Positions 17,334-25,832 of a DNA stretch of 53,018 nucleotides are shown here, in pieces (position 1 is the stretch's first letter; each line of letters begins with the position of its first letter). The notes beneath the pieces were generated by a model that had not been told where the DNA came from, searched no databases, and saw only the letters and a program-made list of their open reading frames with translations. Position numbers and translations under genes: made by a program. The DNA comes from Phenylobacterium sp. (lineage in GTDB: Bacteria; Pseudomonadota; Alphaproteobacteria; Caulobacterales; Caulobacteraceae): positions 1 through 53,018 of the forward strand of contig NZ_JAUYOJ010000233.1 of the NCBI RefSeq assembly GCF_030697925.1. The letters run 5' to 3'.

Positions 17334-18126
17334 TCCCGCGCCCATCGACCGCCTGCGCGCGATCATGGCCGCCTTGCGGACGCCGGAGACCGGGTGTCCC
17401 TGGGACCTGGAGCAGACCTTCGCCACCATCGCCCCCTATACGGTGGAGGAAGCCTACGAGGTGGCCGACGCCATCGAGCGCGGCGACCTCTCCGACCTGA
17501 AGGAGGAGCTGGGCGACCTGCTGTTCCAGGTCGTGTTCCACAGCCAGATGGCCCAGGACCAGGGCGCCTTCGATTTCGACGACGTCGCCGCCGCCATCTC
17601 CGACAAGATGATCCGCCGCCACCCACACGTGTTCGGCGACGAGGGCTACCGGACCAGCGCCGAGCAGACGGAAGCCTGGGAGGTGATCAAGGCGCAGGAA
17701 CGGGCGACCAAGGCCGCCGTGGTCAGCTTGCTGGACAATGTCCCGGTCGGCCTGCCGGCGCTGACCCGCGCGACCAAGCTCTCCAAGCGCGCCGCCACGG
17801 TCGGCTTCGTCTGGCCCACCGTCCAGAAGGTGGTCGAAAAGCTGCACGAGGAAGTGGCCGAGCTCGAGCATGAGATCGCCGTCGGCGACCTGGAGAAGGC
17901 CCGCCAGGAGTTGGGCGACGTGCTGTTCGTGGTGGCGAATATCGCCCGCGCTCTGGACATCGAGCCCGAGGACGCCCTGCGTTCGACCAACGCAAAGTTC
18001 GCGCGGCGCTTCCGGTTCATCGAGGCGGCGCTCGCCGAGCGCGGCAAGACCCCCGACCAGTCCGACCTGGAGGAGATGGACGCCCTGTGGGACGCCGCCA
18101 AGGCCGCGGAGAAGGCGGCCGGCTGA
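17308..18126 (+). CDS. mazG: nucleoside triphosphate pyrophosphohydrolase
   Basis: MazG house-cleaning NTP pyrophosphatase, hydrolysing NTPs to NMP and PPi. 272 aa is the two-domain full length. The first all-alpha domain shows GCPWDLEQTF (about 29-38) and the Mg-binding EEAYEVADAI then KEELGDLLFQVVFH; the second repeats the pattern with KLHEEVAELEHEI then RQELGDVLFVVANIAR. It overlaps the 3' end of the transporter gene and converges with hflX (6-bp gap). Confidence 0.95.
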   Translation: MPPSNPPSDPAPIDRLRAIMAALRTPETGCPWDLEQTFATIAPYTVEEAYEVADAIERGDLSDLKEELGDLLFQVVFHSQMAQDQGAFDFDDVAAAISDKMIRRHPHVFGDEGYRTSAEQTEAWEVIKAQERATKAAVVSLLDNVPVGLPALTRATKLSKRAATVGFVWPTVQKVVEKLHEEVAELEHEIAVGDLEKARQELGDVLFVVANIARALDIEPEDALRSTNAKFARRFRFIEAALAERGKTPDQSDLEEMDALWDAAKAAEKAAG

Positions 18127-18132
18127 TCCCGC

Positions 18133-19449
18133 TCAGTGGCGCAGTTCGACCCGCGGGAACAGCTGCTCGAACTGGCCGAGCGCCTGGGGCGTCAGTTTCA
18201 CCAAAAGCTGCACGCCGCCCTTGTCGTCGTCGTGGCGGCCCATGACCCGACCGTTGCGGTAGAGCCAGGCGATCGCCGCCCCGCCCTCGCCCACCGCGGT
18301 CGACACCTCCACCGGCTCGGCGTCGTCGACCAGGGCCGCGACCGTGGCTAGCAGAGCCTCGCAGCCCTCGCCGGTGACCGCGGAGACCAGCACCGCGGGC
18401 GGTTTCTGGCGGCGCGCGTCGCCGGCCAGCTCGTCGCGCAGCTCGGCATCCACGAGGTCTGACTTGTTCCAGACCTCGAGGATGTTGCGGTCCTCGACCT
18501 TGACGCCCAGGCGCTCCAGCACCGTGCGGACGTCCTGAGCCTGGGCGGCGCTCTCGGCGCTGGCGATGTCGCGGACGTGCAGGATCACGTCGGCCTCCTT
18601 CACCTCCTCGAGGGTGGCGCGGAAGGACTCGACCAGTTCGTGGGGCAGATCGGAGATGAAGCCCACGGTGTCGGACATGATCGCCGGGCGCCCGTCGGGC
18701 AGGTCCAGCATCCGCAATGTGGGGTCCAAGGTGGCGAATAGCATGTCCTGGGCCACCACGTCGGCCTTGGTCAGCTGGTTGAACAGGGTCGACTTGCCGG
18801 CGTTGGTGTAGCCGACCAGGGCCACGGACGGGAACGGATGTCTCTGGCGCGCGCCGCGCTGCAAGTTGCGGGTGCGGCGCACCTCCACCAGCTCGCGCTT
18901 CAGCTTGCCGATCTTCTCGGCCAGAAGCCGGCGGTCGGTCTCGATCTGGGTTTCGCCCGGGCCGCCCATCACCCCGAAACCGCCACGCTGGCGCTCCAGG
19001 TGGGTCCAGGTGCGGACCAGGCGCGACTTCTCGTAAGAGAGCCTGGCCAGCTCAACCTGCAGCCGCCCTTCCCGGGTCCGCGCCCGGCGGGCGAAGATTT
19101 CCAGGATCAGGCCGGTGCGGTCGATGACCTTCACCTCCCAGGCCTTTTCCAGATTGCGCTGCTGGACCGGGGTCAGGGCGTCGTCGACGACCACCACGTC
19201 GACCTCGAGCTCCTCGCAGAGCTTCTCGATCTCCAGCACCTTGCCCGACCCGAACAGGGTGGCGGGCGTGCGCTTGCGCAGCGGCACGATGATCGCGTCG
19301 CGGGTTTCCAGGTCGAGGGCCAGGGAGAGGCCGACGGCCTCTTCCAGGCGCGCCTCGGCGCTGCGGGACGAGTCACGCCCGTCCCGCTCGGGATGGATGA
19401 CGAGGGCGCCTTGCGGCGGGGCCTCGCGATCAACTGATTTTGACGTCAA
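18133..19449 (-). CDS. hflX: ribosome-associated GTPase HflX
   Basis: HflX family GTPase that acts on 50S/70S ribosomes, including stress-stalled ones. The N-terminal HflX domain carries [10 protein letters not shown] and [19 protein letters not shown], then the glycine-rich linker [19 protein letters not shown]. The G domain has G1 GYTNAGKST (about 211-219), G2/G3 FATLDPT and [12 protein letters not shown], and G4 NKSD. The start is TTG at 19449, which overlaps the hfq stop as TTGA, implying translational coupling with hfq as in many proteobacteria. Confidence 0.95.
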   Translation of the reverse strand: MTSKSVDREAPPQGALVIHPERDGRDSSRSAEARLEEAVGLSLALDLETRDAIIVPLRKRTPATLFGSGKVLEIEKLCEELEVDVVVVDDALTPVQQRNLEKAWEVKVIDRTGLILEIFARRARTREGRLQVELARLSYEKSRLVRTWTHLERQRGGFGVMGGPGETQIETDRRLLAEKIGKLKRELVEVRRTRNLQRGARQRHPFPSVALVGYTNAGKSTLFNQLTKADVVAQDMLFATLDPTLRMLDLPDGRPAIMSDTVGFISDLPHELVESFRATLEEVKEADVILHVRDIASAESAAQAQDVRTVLERLGVKVEDRNILEVWNKSDLVDAELRDELAGDARRQKPPAVLVSAVTGEGCEALLATVAALVDDAEPVEVSTAVGEGGAAIAWLYRNGRVMGRHDDDKGGVQLLVKLTPQALGQFEQLFPRVELRH

Positions 19450-19697
19450 TCGGCTTCGTCTTCCGCCGGTTCGTACAGCTGCACGGGTTGGGCCGGCATG
19501 ATGGTGGAGATGGCGTGCTTATAGACCAGCTGGGACTGGCCGTCGCGACGCAGCAGCACACAGAAATTGTCGAACCAGCTCACCACGCCCTGCAGCTTGA
19601 CGCCGTTCACGAGGAAGATGGTCAGGGGCGTCTTGGACTTACGGACGCTGTTCAGGAACGTGTCCTGGAGGTTCTGTTTCTTTTCGTTGTTCGACAT
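19446..19697 (-). CDS. hfq: RNA chaperone Hfq
   Basis: Hexameric Sm-like RNA chaperone that pairs small RNAs with mRNAs. The 83-residue protein has Sm1 ([40 protein letters not shown]) and Sm2 ([13 protein letters not shown]) as in alphaproteobacterial Hfq, with a short acidic tail. I start at MSNNEKKQN (19697); the frame runs 16 codons further upstream, but those residues do not match the family and AAGGGCG precedes this ATG. The 101-bp gap to dat may hold an hfq promoter that I cannot pinpoint. Confidence 0.97.
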   Translation of the reverse strand: MSNNEKKQNLQDTFLNSVRKSKTPLTIFLVNGVKLQGVVSWFDNFCVLLRRDGQSQLVYKHAISTIMPAQPVQLYEPAEDEAD

Positions 19698-19798
19698 GGC
19701 TTGTCGCCCTTTTTTCTGGATCGAAGAGCAAGACGCTCTCCACACACAAGTTGAACGCTAGACCGACCCGCATGACGGGCGCAATCGCGCGTGCGTCT

Positions 19799-20662
19799 TT
19801 AGATCGCCGTCGCCCTCGCCCGCTCGATATAGAGGCGACGGAGCTTCATCGCTATGGGTCCGACGGCGCCATTTCCCACCGCGTGGCCGTCGACCTTGAT
19901 CACGGGCAGCACCAGGGAGCCCGCCCCGGTGATGAAGGCCTCCTTCGCCGCCTTGGCCTCTGCCGGCGTGAACGGCCGTTCGTCGACCTCCATCCCCTCC
20001 TTCCGCAGCACGTCCAGCAGGGTGAACCGGGTCACCCCGCGCAGGATGTTGGCGTTGGTGTCGCGGGTGCGTAGCCGGCCCTCGCCGTCCACGATCCAGG
20101 CATTGGACGAGGCCCCTTCGGTGACGAAGCCCAGCTCGTCGACGAACCAGGCCTCCACCGCGCCGCGCTCCTTGGCCGTCTGCTTGGCCATCGCATTGGG
20201 CAACAGGCCGACGGTCTTGATGTCGCACCGGCCCCAGCGATTCTCCGGGGTTGTGATCACCGCCACGCCCTTGGCGGCCTTGGCCTCGGTGGCGGCGCGA
20301 TCGATGGCTGAGACCGTGATCACCACGCTGGGCGGCACGTCGCCGTCCGGGAAGGCATGGTTGCGCGGCGCCACGCCGCGGCCGACCTGCAGGTAGAGCA
20401 GGCCTTCGCGCACGCGATTGCGGCGCACCGCCTCGCGCAGGACGATGGTCAGCGCCGCGCGGCTCATCGGCATGGCGATCTTCAGCTCGCCTAGGCTGCG
20501 TTCCAGCCGGGCGAAATGACCTTCCGGATCGGCCAACTTGCCGTCGAACAGGGCCCAGACCTCGTAGACCGCGTCGGCGAGCTGGTAGCCCCGATCCTCG
20601 ATGTGGACGCAGGCGTCGCCGTGGCGCACGAAGGCGCCGTTCACATAGGCGTAGCGCCCCAT
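19799..20662 (-). CDS. dat: D-amino-acid transaminase-like class IV aminotransferase
   Basis: PLP-dependent class IV aminotransferase (D-alanine aminotransferase/BCAT/ADC-lyase fold), 287 aa. The PLP lysine is in CDIKTVGLLPN (about K149), followed by FVTEGASSNAWIV and a phosphate-binding NILRGVTR segment. Placement between ntrX and hfq is a known alphaproteobacterial arrangement annotated as D-amino-acid aminotransferase. The substrate could still be another amino acid. Its ATG shares one base with the ntrX TAA, so it is the third gene of ntrY-ntrX-dat. Confidence 0.9.
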   Translation of the reverse strand: MGRYAYVNGAFVRHGDACVHIEDRGYQLADAVYEVWALFDGKLADPEGHFARLERSLGELKIAMPMSRAALTIVLREAVRRNRVREGLLYLQVGRGVAPRNHAFPDGDVPPSVVITVSAIDRAATEAKAAKGVAVITTPENRWGRCDIKTVGLLPNAMAKQTAKERGAVEAWFVDELGFVTEGASSNAWIVDGEGRLRTRDTNANILRGVTRFTLLDVLRKEGMEVDERPFTPAEAKAAKEAFITGAGSLVLPVIKVDGHAVGNGAVGPIAMKLRRLYIERARATAI

Positions 20663-22053
20663 TACGCGTCTTCCTCTTCAACAGGCCGCGCGCCCGACAG
20701 GCCAAGCGACTTCAATTTGCGGTGCAGGGCCGAGCGCTCCATGCCGATGAAGGCCGCGGTCCGCGAGATATTGCCCGAGAACCGCAGCATCTGTGCGTTC
20801 AGGTACTCGCGCTCGAACACCTCGCGGGCCTCGCGAAGCGGCAGCGCGATGATCCGTTCGGCGCCGAGCGTGCTGGGCTGGTCGCTGGGGGTGGCGTCGC
20901 CGGGCAGCATGTCGGCGCTGATCGCCTCCGACGGATCGCCCGAGGCCAGGATCAGCATGCGTTCGACGTTGTTGCGCAGCTGGCGCAGGTTCCCCGGCCA
21001 GGCCTTGACCTGCAAGGTGGCCAGAGCGTCGTCGGCCAGCCGGCGGCGAGCCATGCCGCTAGCTTCGCAGATCCGCTGGATGAAGTAGTCGACCAGTTCG
21101 GGGATATCCTCGCGGCGTTCGGACAGGCCGGGCACCGTCACCGGCACCACGTTCAGGCGATGGAACAGGTCCTCGCGGAACCGGCCGCCGGCGATCTCCT
21201 CGCGCAGGTCGCGGGACGTCGAGGAGACCACACGGACATCGACCTGCACGTCGCTGTCGCCGCCCACCCGGCGGAAGCGCTGCTCGACCAGAACCCGCAG
21301 GATGCGGCTCTGGGTCTCGCGCGGCATGTCGGCGACCTCATCCAGATAGAGGGTGCCGCCGTGGGCGTTCTCGAACACCCCGATCTTGGCCGGGCGGCCG
21401 CTGGCGCCCTCCTCGCCGAACAACTCCACGTCCATCCGCTCAGGGGTCATGCCCGCGGCGCTGATCACCACGAACTCGCCCCTGGCGCGGGGACTGGCGT
21501 TGTGGATCAACCGCGCCACCGTCTCCTTGCCCGCCCCGGGAGGACCGGCGATCAGCACCCGGCTGTTGGCCGAGGCCAGCTTGGCGATCAGGCCGCGAAG
21601 CTGCTGGGCGGCCACCGAGCGGCCGATCAGGCCCTCCGGCTGGATCGCCTGGGTGCGCAGCCGGCGGTTCTCGCGCTTCAGCGTGCTGGTCTCCAGGGCC
21701 CGCTCGACGCAGAGCAGCAGCCGGTCAGACTTGAAGGGCTTCTCCAGGAACTCATAGGCGCCGCGCTTGATGGCGCTGACCGCGGTCTCGATATTGCCGT
21801 GGCCCGAGATCATGATCACCGGCAGGTCGCGGTCCAGCGCCTTGACCATGTCGAGCAGCTCCAGCCCGTCCATGCCCCCGCCCTGCATCCAGATGTCGAG
21901 GATCAGCAGCGCCGGCTTGCGCGACTTGATCGCCGCCAGCGCGCTCTCGGAGTCGGTCGCCGTGCGCACGCCATAGCCTTCGTCCGACAGGATGCCGGCC
22001 ACCAGCTCGCGGATGTCCGCCTCGTCGTCGACAACCAGAACATCAGCCGCCAT
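20662..22053 (-). CDS. ntrX: nitrogen-response regulator NtrX
   Basis: Response regulator partner of NtrY. The receiver domain has the phospho-acceptor Asp53 (LLILDIW) and an early DDE pocket. The AAA+ module has Walker A GPPGAGKET (about 169-177) and Walker B GGTLYLDEVADM. The C-terminal Fis-type HTH ends with NISRTAAFIGMERSALHRKL. The sigma-54-contacting GAFTGA loop is missing: after ELFGEE comes GASGRPAKIGVFE. That agrees with NtrX acting without sigma-54. One-base overlaps with ntrY and dat indicate cotranscription and coupling. Confidence 0.95.
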   Translation of the reverse strand: MAADVLVVDDEADIRELVAGILSDEGYGVRTATDSESALAAIKSRKPALLILDIWMQGGGMDGLELLDMVKALDRDLPVIMISGHGNIETAVSAIKRGAYEFLEKPFKSDRLLLCVERALETSTLKRENRRLRTQAIQPEGLIGRSVAAQQLRGLIAKLASANSRVLIAGPPGAGKETVARLIHNASPRARGEFVVISAAGMTPERMDVELFGEEGASGRPAKIGVFENAHGGTLYLDEVADMPRETQSRILRVLVEQRFRRVGGDSDVQVDVRVVSSTSRDLREEIAGGRFREDLFHRLNVVPVTVPGLSERREDIPELVDYFIQRICEASGMARRRLADDALATLQVKAWPGNLRQLRNNVERMLILASGDPSEAISADMLPGDATPSDQPSTLGAERIIALPLREAREVFEREYLNAQMLRFSGNISRTAAFIGMERSALHRKLKSLGLSGARPVEEEDA

Positions 22054-24272
22054 CAGGTCACTCCTAAGCCTTGCGCCGAGGCCGCGGAGGCCTTCACCCG
22101 CGCCGTCGTCGGGAATTTCAGCACCGCGCGCGCGCCTTGGCCGCTCAGCGCGTCGGTCAGTATCAGTTCGCCGCCGTGGTCTTCCAGGATGCGCTTGACG
22201 ATGGCCAGGCCCAGCCCCGTACCTTTTTCACGGGTGGTGACATAGGGCTCGGTCAGCCGGTCGCGGTCCTTGTCGGGCAGGCCGACGCCGTTATCCTCGA
22301 CGAAGATTTCCACCCCCTGCTCGCTCGATACGAGCTGGGCGGTGATATGGCCGCGGACGCCATGGTCTGTCGCCATCCTGGCGCTCACCGCCTCGGCGGC
22401 GTTCTTCAGCAGGTTGGTGAGCGCCTGGGACAGCATCCGTCCGTCGGCCAGCAACGTGACCTCCGGGGCCGGCTCGATCATCTCCACATCGATATCGGGG
22501 CTGGCGACCCGCTGGGCGAAGACCGCAGCGCGCAACAGCTCCACGGCGTCCTGCTCGGCGAACTTGGGGGCGGGCATGCGGGCGAAGGACGAAAACTCGT
22601 CGACCATCCGGCCGATGCCGTCGACCTGACGCACGATGGTGTCGGTGCAGCGGTCGAACACCTCCAGGTCCTCGGGCGCGACCCCGCCGCGGAACTTTCG
22701 GCGCAGGCGCTCGGCCGAGAGCTGGATCGGGGTCAGCGGGTTCTTGATCTCGTGGGCGATGCGGCGGGCCACGTCGCGCCAGGCGGCGTTGCGCTGGGCC
22801 GAGACCAGGCGCGTGATGTCGTCGAAGGTCAGCACCAGCCCGCCCTCGGAGCGGCTGGCGCGGACCCGCAGGCGCCGCGTCTCGCGGTCGCGGGCCACGT
22901 CGACCTCTTCCTCGGCCTCGCCGGCGATGAGGGCGTTTTCGGCGATCAGGGCGAACTCAGGCGCCACCTCGCTCAGCCGCCGGCCGCGGACCCCGCCGTC
23001 GACCAGGTCGAGCAGCACCTTGGCCTGCCGGTTGGCCGCGGAAATGCGCCCCTCGGCGTCCAGGCCGATGACTCCGGCCGAGACCTCGGCCAGCACGGTC
23101 TCGATGAACATCCGCCGCTGTTCGGCCTCGTCGCCGGCGGCCTTCAGCGCCGCCTGCTGGGCCTGCAGATCGTGGGTCATGCTGTTGAAGGCCCGCGACA
23201 GCACGGCGATCTCCTCGGGATCGTTGTCGGCGTCGACGCGGGCGTTGAGGTCGCCGCCGGCCACCCGGCCTGCGGCCTGCACCAGCCGTCCGACAGGAGC
23301 GGAAATGGCGTTGGCCGCGCCCAGGCCCAGCCAGACCGCGCCCACCAGCACCAGCATGGCCGTCTCCATGTAGGAGAGCGCGAACACCGTCTGGATGCGC
23401 GAACGGCTCTCGGCGGCCTCGCGATAGGCGGCCAGCGATCGGTCGGCCTCCTGCAGGTGGTTGACGATGCCCTTCTGCACGGGCCGGGTCACATAGAGGT
23501 AGCCGTCCGGATAGGCCGAGAGCTTGTAGAGCGCCCGCGTCAGGTCCGTGGTGACGAAGATGTCCCCCTCGTCGGCGGCCTTGAAACTCGGTTCCGGCGG
23601 GGTCACGAACTTCGGCGCGTCCACGGCCTCGGCGCGGGCCAGGATTCGGCCCTGCCGGTCGATCAGATAGGCCGCCGGAAAGGCGTGGTATGAGGCCTGG
23701 TAGGCCAGGAAGTGGCTGAAGGTGACGGGGCTCGCTTGCAGGGCCGGCGCGGCGCGGTTCAGGTCCACCGCCATCAGCGAGACGTGGTCGCCCACATAGC
23801 GCTTCTGGTCCTCCACATAGGAGCGGGCGACCGTGGCGGAGTTCTCCATCACCGTCTGGACCCGCTCGGAGAACCAGTTCTCCACCCCGCGATTGACCAG
23901 CACCCCGTAGAACAGCGCCACCACGACGGCCGGAGCCACGGCGGCCAGCGCGAACAGGGTCACGAACCGCAGGTGCAGTCGCGCGCCGGCGTCTTCCGAC
24001 CGGGCGCGCAGCAGGGCCGCCAGGCGAACGCCGACCTGGGCCGCCAGGGCCAGGATCAGCACCAGATTGAAGCCAAGGATCGCCAGGATGTTCTTGGAGG
24101 CCGGCGCCAGCGGCCCGGTCTCGGGCGGCGAGGCGGCCAGCAGGATGGCCACCGCGGTCAGCAGCGCGGCCAGGGCGTAGCCGCCGCCAAGCACATAGCG
24201 CGATTGCAGCGTCCGCCAGAGCCGTGCGGACGGGGTCGCCTCAGCACCGCCGTCTTGGACCAGAAACGCCAT
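22053..24272 (-). CDS. ntrY: sensor histidine kinase NtrY
   Basis: Membrane histidine kinase of the NtrYX system (envelope, redox and nitrogen-related roles in alphaproteobacteria). N-terminal hydrophobic segments near residues 30-50, 65-85 and 105-125 and another near 295-320 frame a periplasmic sensor region, then HAMP, a PAS-like domain (ISAANRQAKVLLDLV), HisKA with His about 506 ([20 protein letters not shown]) and the ATPase motifs NLLKNAAEA, VEDNGVGLP and GTGLGLAIVKRI. I use ATG 24272; a GTG at 24275 is adjacent. An inverted repeat lies 33-54 bp upstream. Confidence 0.95.
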   Translation of the reverse strand: MAFLVQDGGAEATPSARLWRTLQSRYVLGGGYALAALLTAVAILLAASPPETGPLAPASKNILAILGFNLVLILALAAQVGVRLAALLRARSEDAGARLHLRFVTLFALAAVAPAVVVALFYGVLVNRGVENWFSERVQTVMENSATVARSYVEDQKRYVGDHVSLMAVDLNRAAPALQASPVTFSHFLAYQASYHAFPAAYLIDRQGRILARAEAVDAPKFVTPPEPSFKAADEGDIFVTTDLTRALYKLSAYPDGYLYVTRPVQKGIVNHLQEADRSLAAYREAAESRSRIQTVFALSYMETAMLVLVGAVWLGLGAANAISAPVGRLVQAAGRVAGGDLNARVDADNDPEEIAVLSRAFNSMTHDLQAQQAALKAAGDEAEQRRMFIETVLAEVSAGVIGLDAEGRISAANRQAKVLLDLVDGGVRGRRLSEVAPEFALIAENALIAGEAEEEVDVARDRETRRLRVRASRSEGGLVLTFDDITRLVSAQRNAAWRDVARRIAHEIKNPLTPIQLSAERLRRKFRGGVAPEDLEVFDRCTDTIVRQVDGIGRMVDEFSSFARMPAPKFAEQDAVELLRAAVFAQRVASPDIDVEMIEPAPEVTLLADGRMLSQALTNLLKNAAEAVSARMATDHGVRGHITAQLVSSEQGVEIFVEDNGVGLPDKDRDRLTEPYVTTREKGTGLGLAIVKRILEDHGGELILTDALSGQGARAVLKFPTTARVKASAASAQGLGVT

Positions 24273-24304
24273 CACTGGCCGATCCTAGTGGGGAGTGTAC
24301 CCGT

Positions 24305-24326
24305 GGCGCAACAGTCATGTTGCACC
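24305..24326. promoter_or_regulatory. inverted repeat upstream of ntrY
   Basis: GGCGCAACA (24305-24313), GTCA spacer, TGTTGCACC (24318-24326): 8 of 9 arm positions pair. It lies 33-54 bp upstream of the ntrY start and 24-45 bp past the end of the amidohydrolase. It could be a site for a dimeric regulator of ntrYX, or a weak hairpin ending the amidohydrolase transcript (no T-run follows on the reverse strand). Confidence 0.4.
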
Positions 24327-24349
24327 CGGGCTTCACCGTAGCGGGCGGC

Positions 24350-25534
24350 TCAGGCGGACACTCGGGCCTCTGGGAAGATGCGCAGGAAGTTCTCCGCATA
24401 GAAGCCGTCGCGCACCGCCTCGCCGCGCTCGCCCAGGAAGCCCTCGAAGCGCTTGATCGGATCGCGCCCACCCTCCACGTGCGGATAGTCGCTGGAGAAC
24501 AGGTAGAGTTCCGGGCTCGATTGGTCGATCAGGGCGCCGACGTCCTCGAAGACGAAGGGGGTGAAGGCCATCTGCTGGGTGAGCTGCTCCGACGGCTTGC
24601 GGCTGAACGGGGTCTGGTTCTTGTCGGCCCGGATCCAGTTCTTGGCCACCCAGTCCAGCCGGGTCAGCAGCGACGGGACCCAGCCGGCCCCCAGCTCCAC
24701 GCTGGCGCCGCGCAGCGCCGGGAAGCGCTCGAACACCCCGTCGATCATCATCACCGACAGGAAGGTCTCCGGTCCCTGGTGCAGGATGGCGATGTCCTTG
24801 CTGCGCAGGTTTTCCCCGCCGCCCATCCAGTCGGCGGTCGGCCCCTTGCCGTTGTTCATCCAGGCCCGGGCCTGCTGTAGCGGCGCGCCGCCCACATGCA
24901 GCAGGAACGGCGTGCCGCTCTCGGCCAGCCGCGCCCAGAACGGGTCGAAGTCCACGTGGCCTGGTGAGCGCTCGCCGCAGGGGCGGTGCGGGATCCACAC
25001 CGCCTTCAGGCCCGCGGCGATGGCGGCGTCCAGCTCGGCCATGGCGAGCGCCGGCTCATCCAGCGGAACGATGGCCACGCCCAGCAGGCGGGCGTCGTCG
25101 GCGCAGAAGTCGGCCATGTGGCGGTTGTGGGCCCGCGTCGCGCCGTAGCGCAGTTCGGGCGCGATCTTCGAGCTGGCCGAGAACGGCATGGCCACGCTGT
25201 GGGTGGCGAAGACCAGCTGCTTCTTGAAGCCCAGCAGGTCGAGCGCCCGGCTGCGGTCGCCGCGGTCGAAGGCGCCCAGGGCCTGGATCTCCTTGGAGCT
25301 CTCGATCAGCCTATCGCCCAGGGCGATCTGGGCCTCCACGTGCTCGGGACTGTGGCGTCCGCCCTGCCCCACGATCACGGCCACCTCCTCGTCGGTGACC
25401 AGGGAGGCGCTGTAGCTGACCTCGGGGATCTCGTCGCGCAGCCCGGGATCGGCGTACTTTTTCAGAAAATCCGGCAGTTCCATGATGTGGCTGTCGGCGT
25501 CGTAGACCGCGCGGTGGTCCGGGGCATAGGCCAT
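24350..25534 (-). CDS. amidohydrolase-2 family protein
   Basis: Amidohydrolase 2/ACMSD-like TIM-barrel metalloenzyme, 394 residues from the ATG at 25534, which has GGAGGGAAATC directly upstream. Visible motifs are AVYDADSHIMELPDF (N-terminal DxH), VAIVPLDEPALAMAEL, FLLHVGGAP, ELGAGWVPSLLTRLDW and a late SSDYPHVEGGRDPI metal-ligand segment. Family members include decarboxylases and hydrolases for aromatic and related acids; the substrate here is unknown. A longer frame to 25621 adds 29 residues with no family match. It sits between the ntrC and ntrY gene groups. Confidence 0.88.
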   Translation of the reverse strand: MAYAPDHRAVYDADSHIMELPDFLKKYADPGLRDEIPEVSYSASLVTDEEVAVIVGQGGRHSPEHVEAQIALGDRLIESSKEIQALGAFDRGDRSRALDLLGFKKQLVFATHSVAMPFSASSKIAPELRYGATRAHNRHMADFCADDARLLGVAIVPLDEPALAMAELDAAIAAGLKAVWIPHRPCGERSPGHVDFDPFWARLAESGTPFLLHVGGAPLQQARAWMNNGKGPTADWMGGGENLRSKDIAILHQGPETFLSVMMIDGVFERFPALRGASVELGAGWVPSLLTRLDWVAKNWIRADKNQTPFSRKPSEQLTQQMAFTPFVFEDVGALIDQSSPELYLFSSDYPHVEGGRDPIKRFEGFLGERGEAVRDGFYAENFLRIFPEARVSA

Positions 25535-25614
25535 GATTTCCCTCCATCGGGCCTCTGAGGGCCGCTTGGCGACGACTATCGGACGTCGTTCGCGCCGTGT
25601 CACGGCGTCATGGG

Positions 25615-25643
25615 ATGACAAACGCCGGCGGTTGGACTATCTC
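25615..25643 (+). promoter_or_regulatory. candidate promoter of the aroG leader
   Basis: ATGACAA (25615-25621), a 14-bp spacer and ACTATCTC (25636-25643) resemble the Caulobacter vegetative consensus (TTGACGS, 10-14 bp, GCTANAWC), with 6 of 8 matches in the -10 element. The transcript would begin near 25650, just before the leader ATG at 25652, giving a nearly leaderless mRNA. Inferred by eye only. Confidence 0.4.
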
Positions 25644-25651
25644 GTCGTTCG

Positions 25652-25750
25652 ATGATCCTCGCGGCCAACCAATATTCGTTTTGGTATTTTGGCTATTCCG
25701 ACGCCCTGGGCGGAGGAAGGGGATCGCGTGACCTGACCAGACGGTCATAG
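25652..25750 (+). CDS. aromatic-rich leader peptide of aroG (attenuator leader)
   Basis: A 32-codon ORF with ATG at 25652 and TAG at 25748-25750. Residues 8-15 are Y-S-F-W-Y-F-G-Y: six aromatic codons in eight (25673-25696), far above expectation. A terminator starts 15 nt after its stop and aroG follows. This is the layout of amino-acid biosynthetic attenuators: scarcity of charged tRNA-Tyr, -Phe or -Trp would stall the ribosome and allow readthrough. No Shine-Dalgarno is evident, which would fit leaderless initiation. Expression has not been shown; the composition and the position are what support it. Confidence 0.75.
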   Translation: MILAANQYSFWYFGYSDALGGGRGSRDLTRRS

Positions 25751-25774
25751 CCACCAACCCTTTCAAGCCGCCAG
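25706..25774 (+). promoter_or_regulatory. antiterminator pairing segments of the aroG attenuator
   Basis: CTGGGCGG (25706-25713, inside the leader ORF) can pair with CCGCCAG (25768-25774), the 5' arm of the terminator, with one bulged G. This would sequester the terminator arm when a ribosome is stalled at the aromatic codons 25673-25696. A competing upstream segment CCTCGC (25657-25662) could pair imperfectly with GCGGAGG (25710-25716) to release the terminator. Pairings were found by eye. Confidence 0.5.
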
Positions 25775-25791
25775 GTTCTGGCGGCTTTTTT
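25765..25791 (+). terminator. intrinsic terminator/attenuator before aroG
   Basis: A perfect 10-bp stem, AAGCCGCCAG (25765-25774) with CTGGCGGCTT (25778-25787), closes a GTT loop and is followed by six T (25786-25791). It is a textbook intrinsic terminator on the forward strand, located before aroG (start 25833) rather than after a forward gene, hence an attenuator. Confidence 0.88.
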
Positions 25792-25832
25792 CATAAGCGC
25801 CGCCGGACCCGACCAACCCTCCGGAGCGCCCC

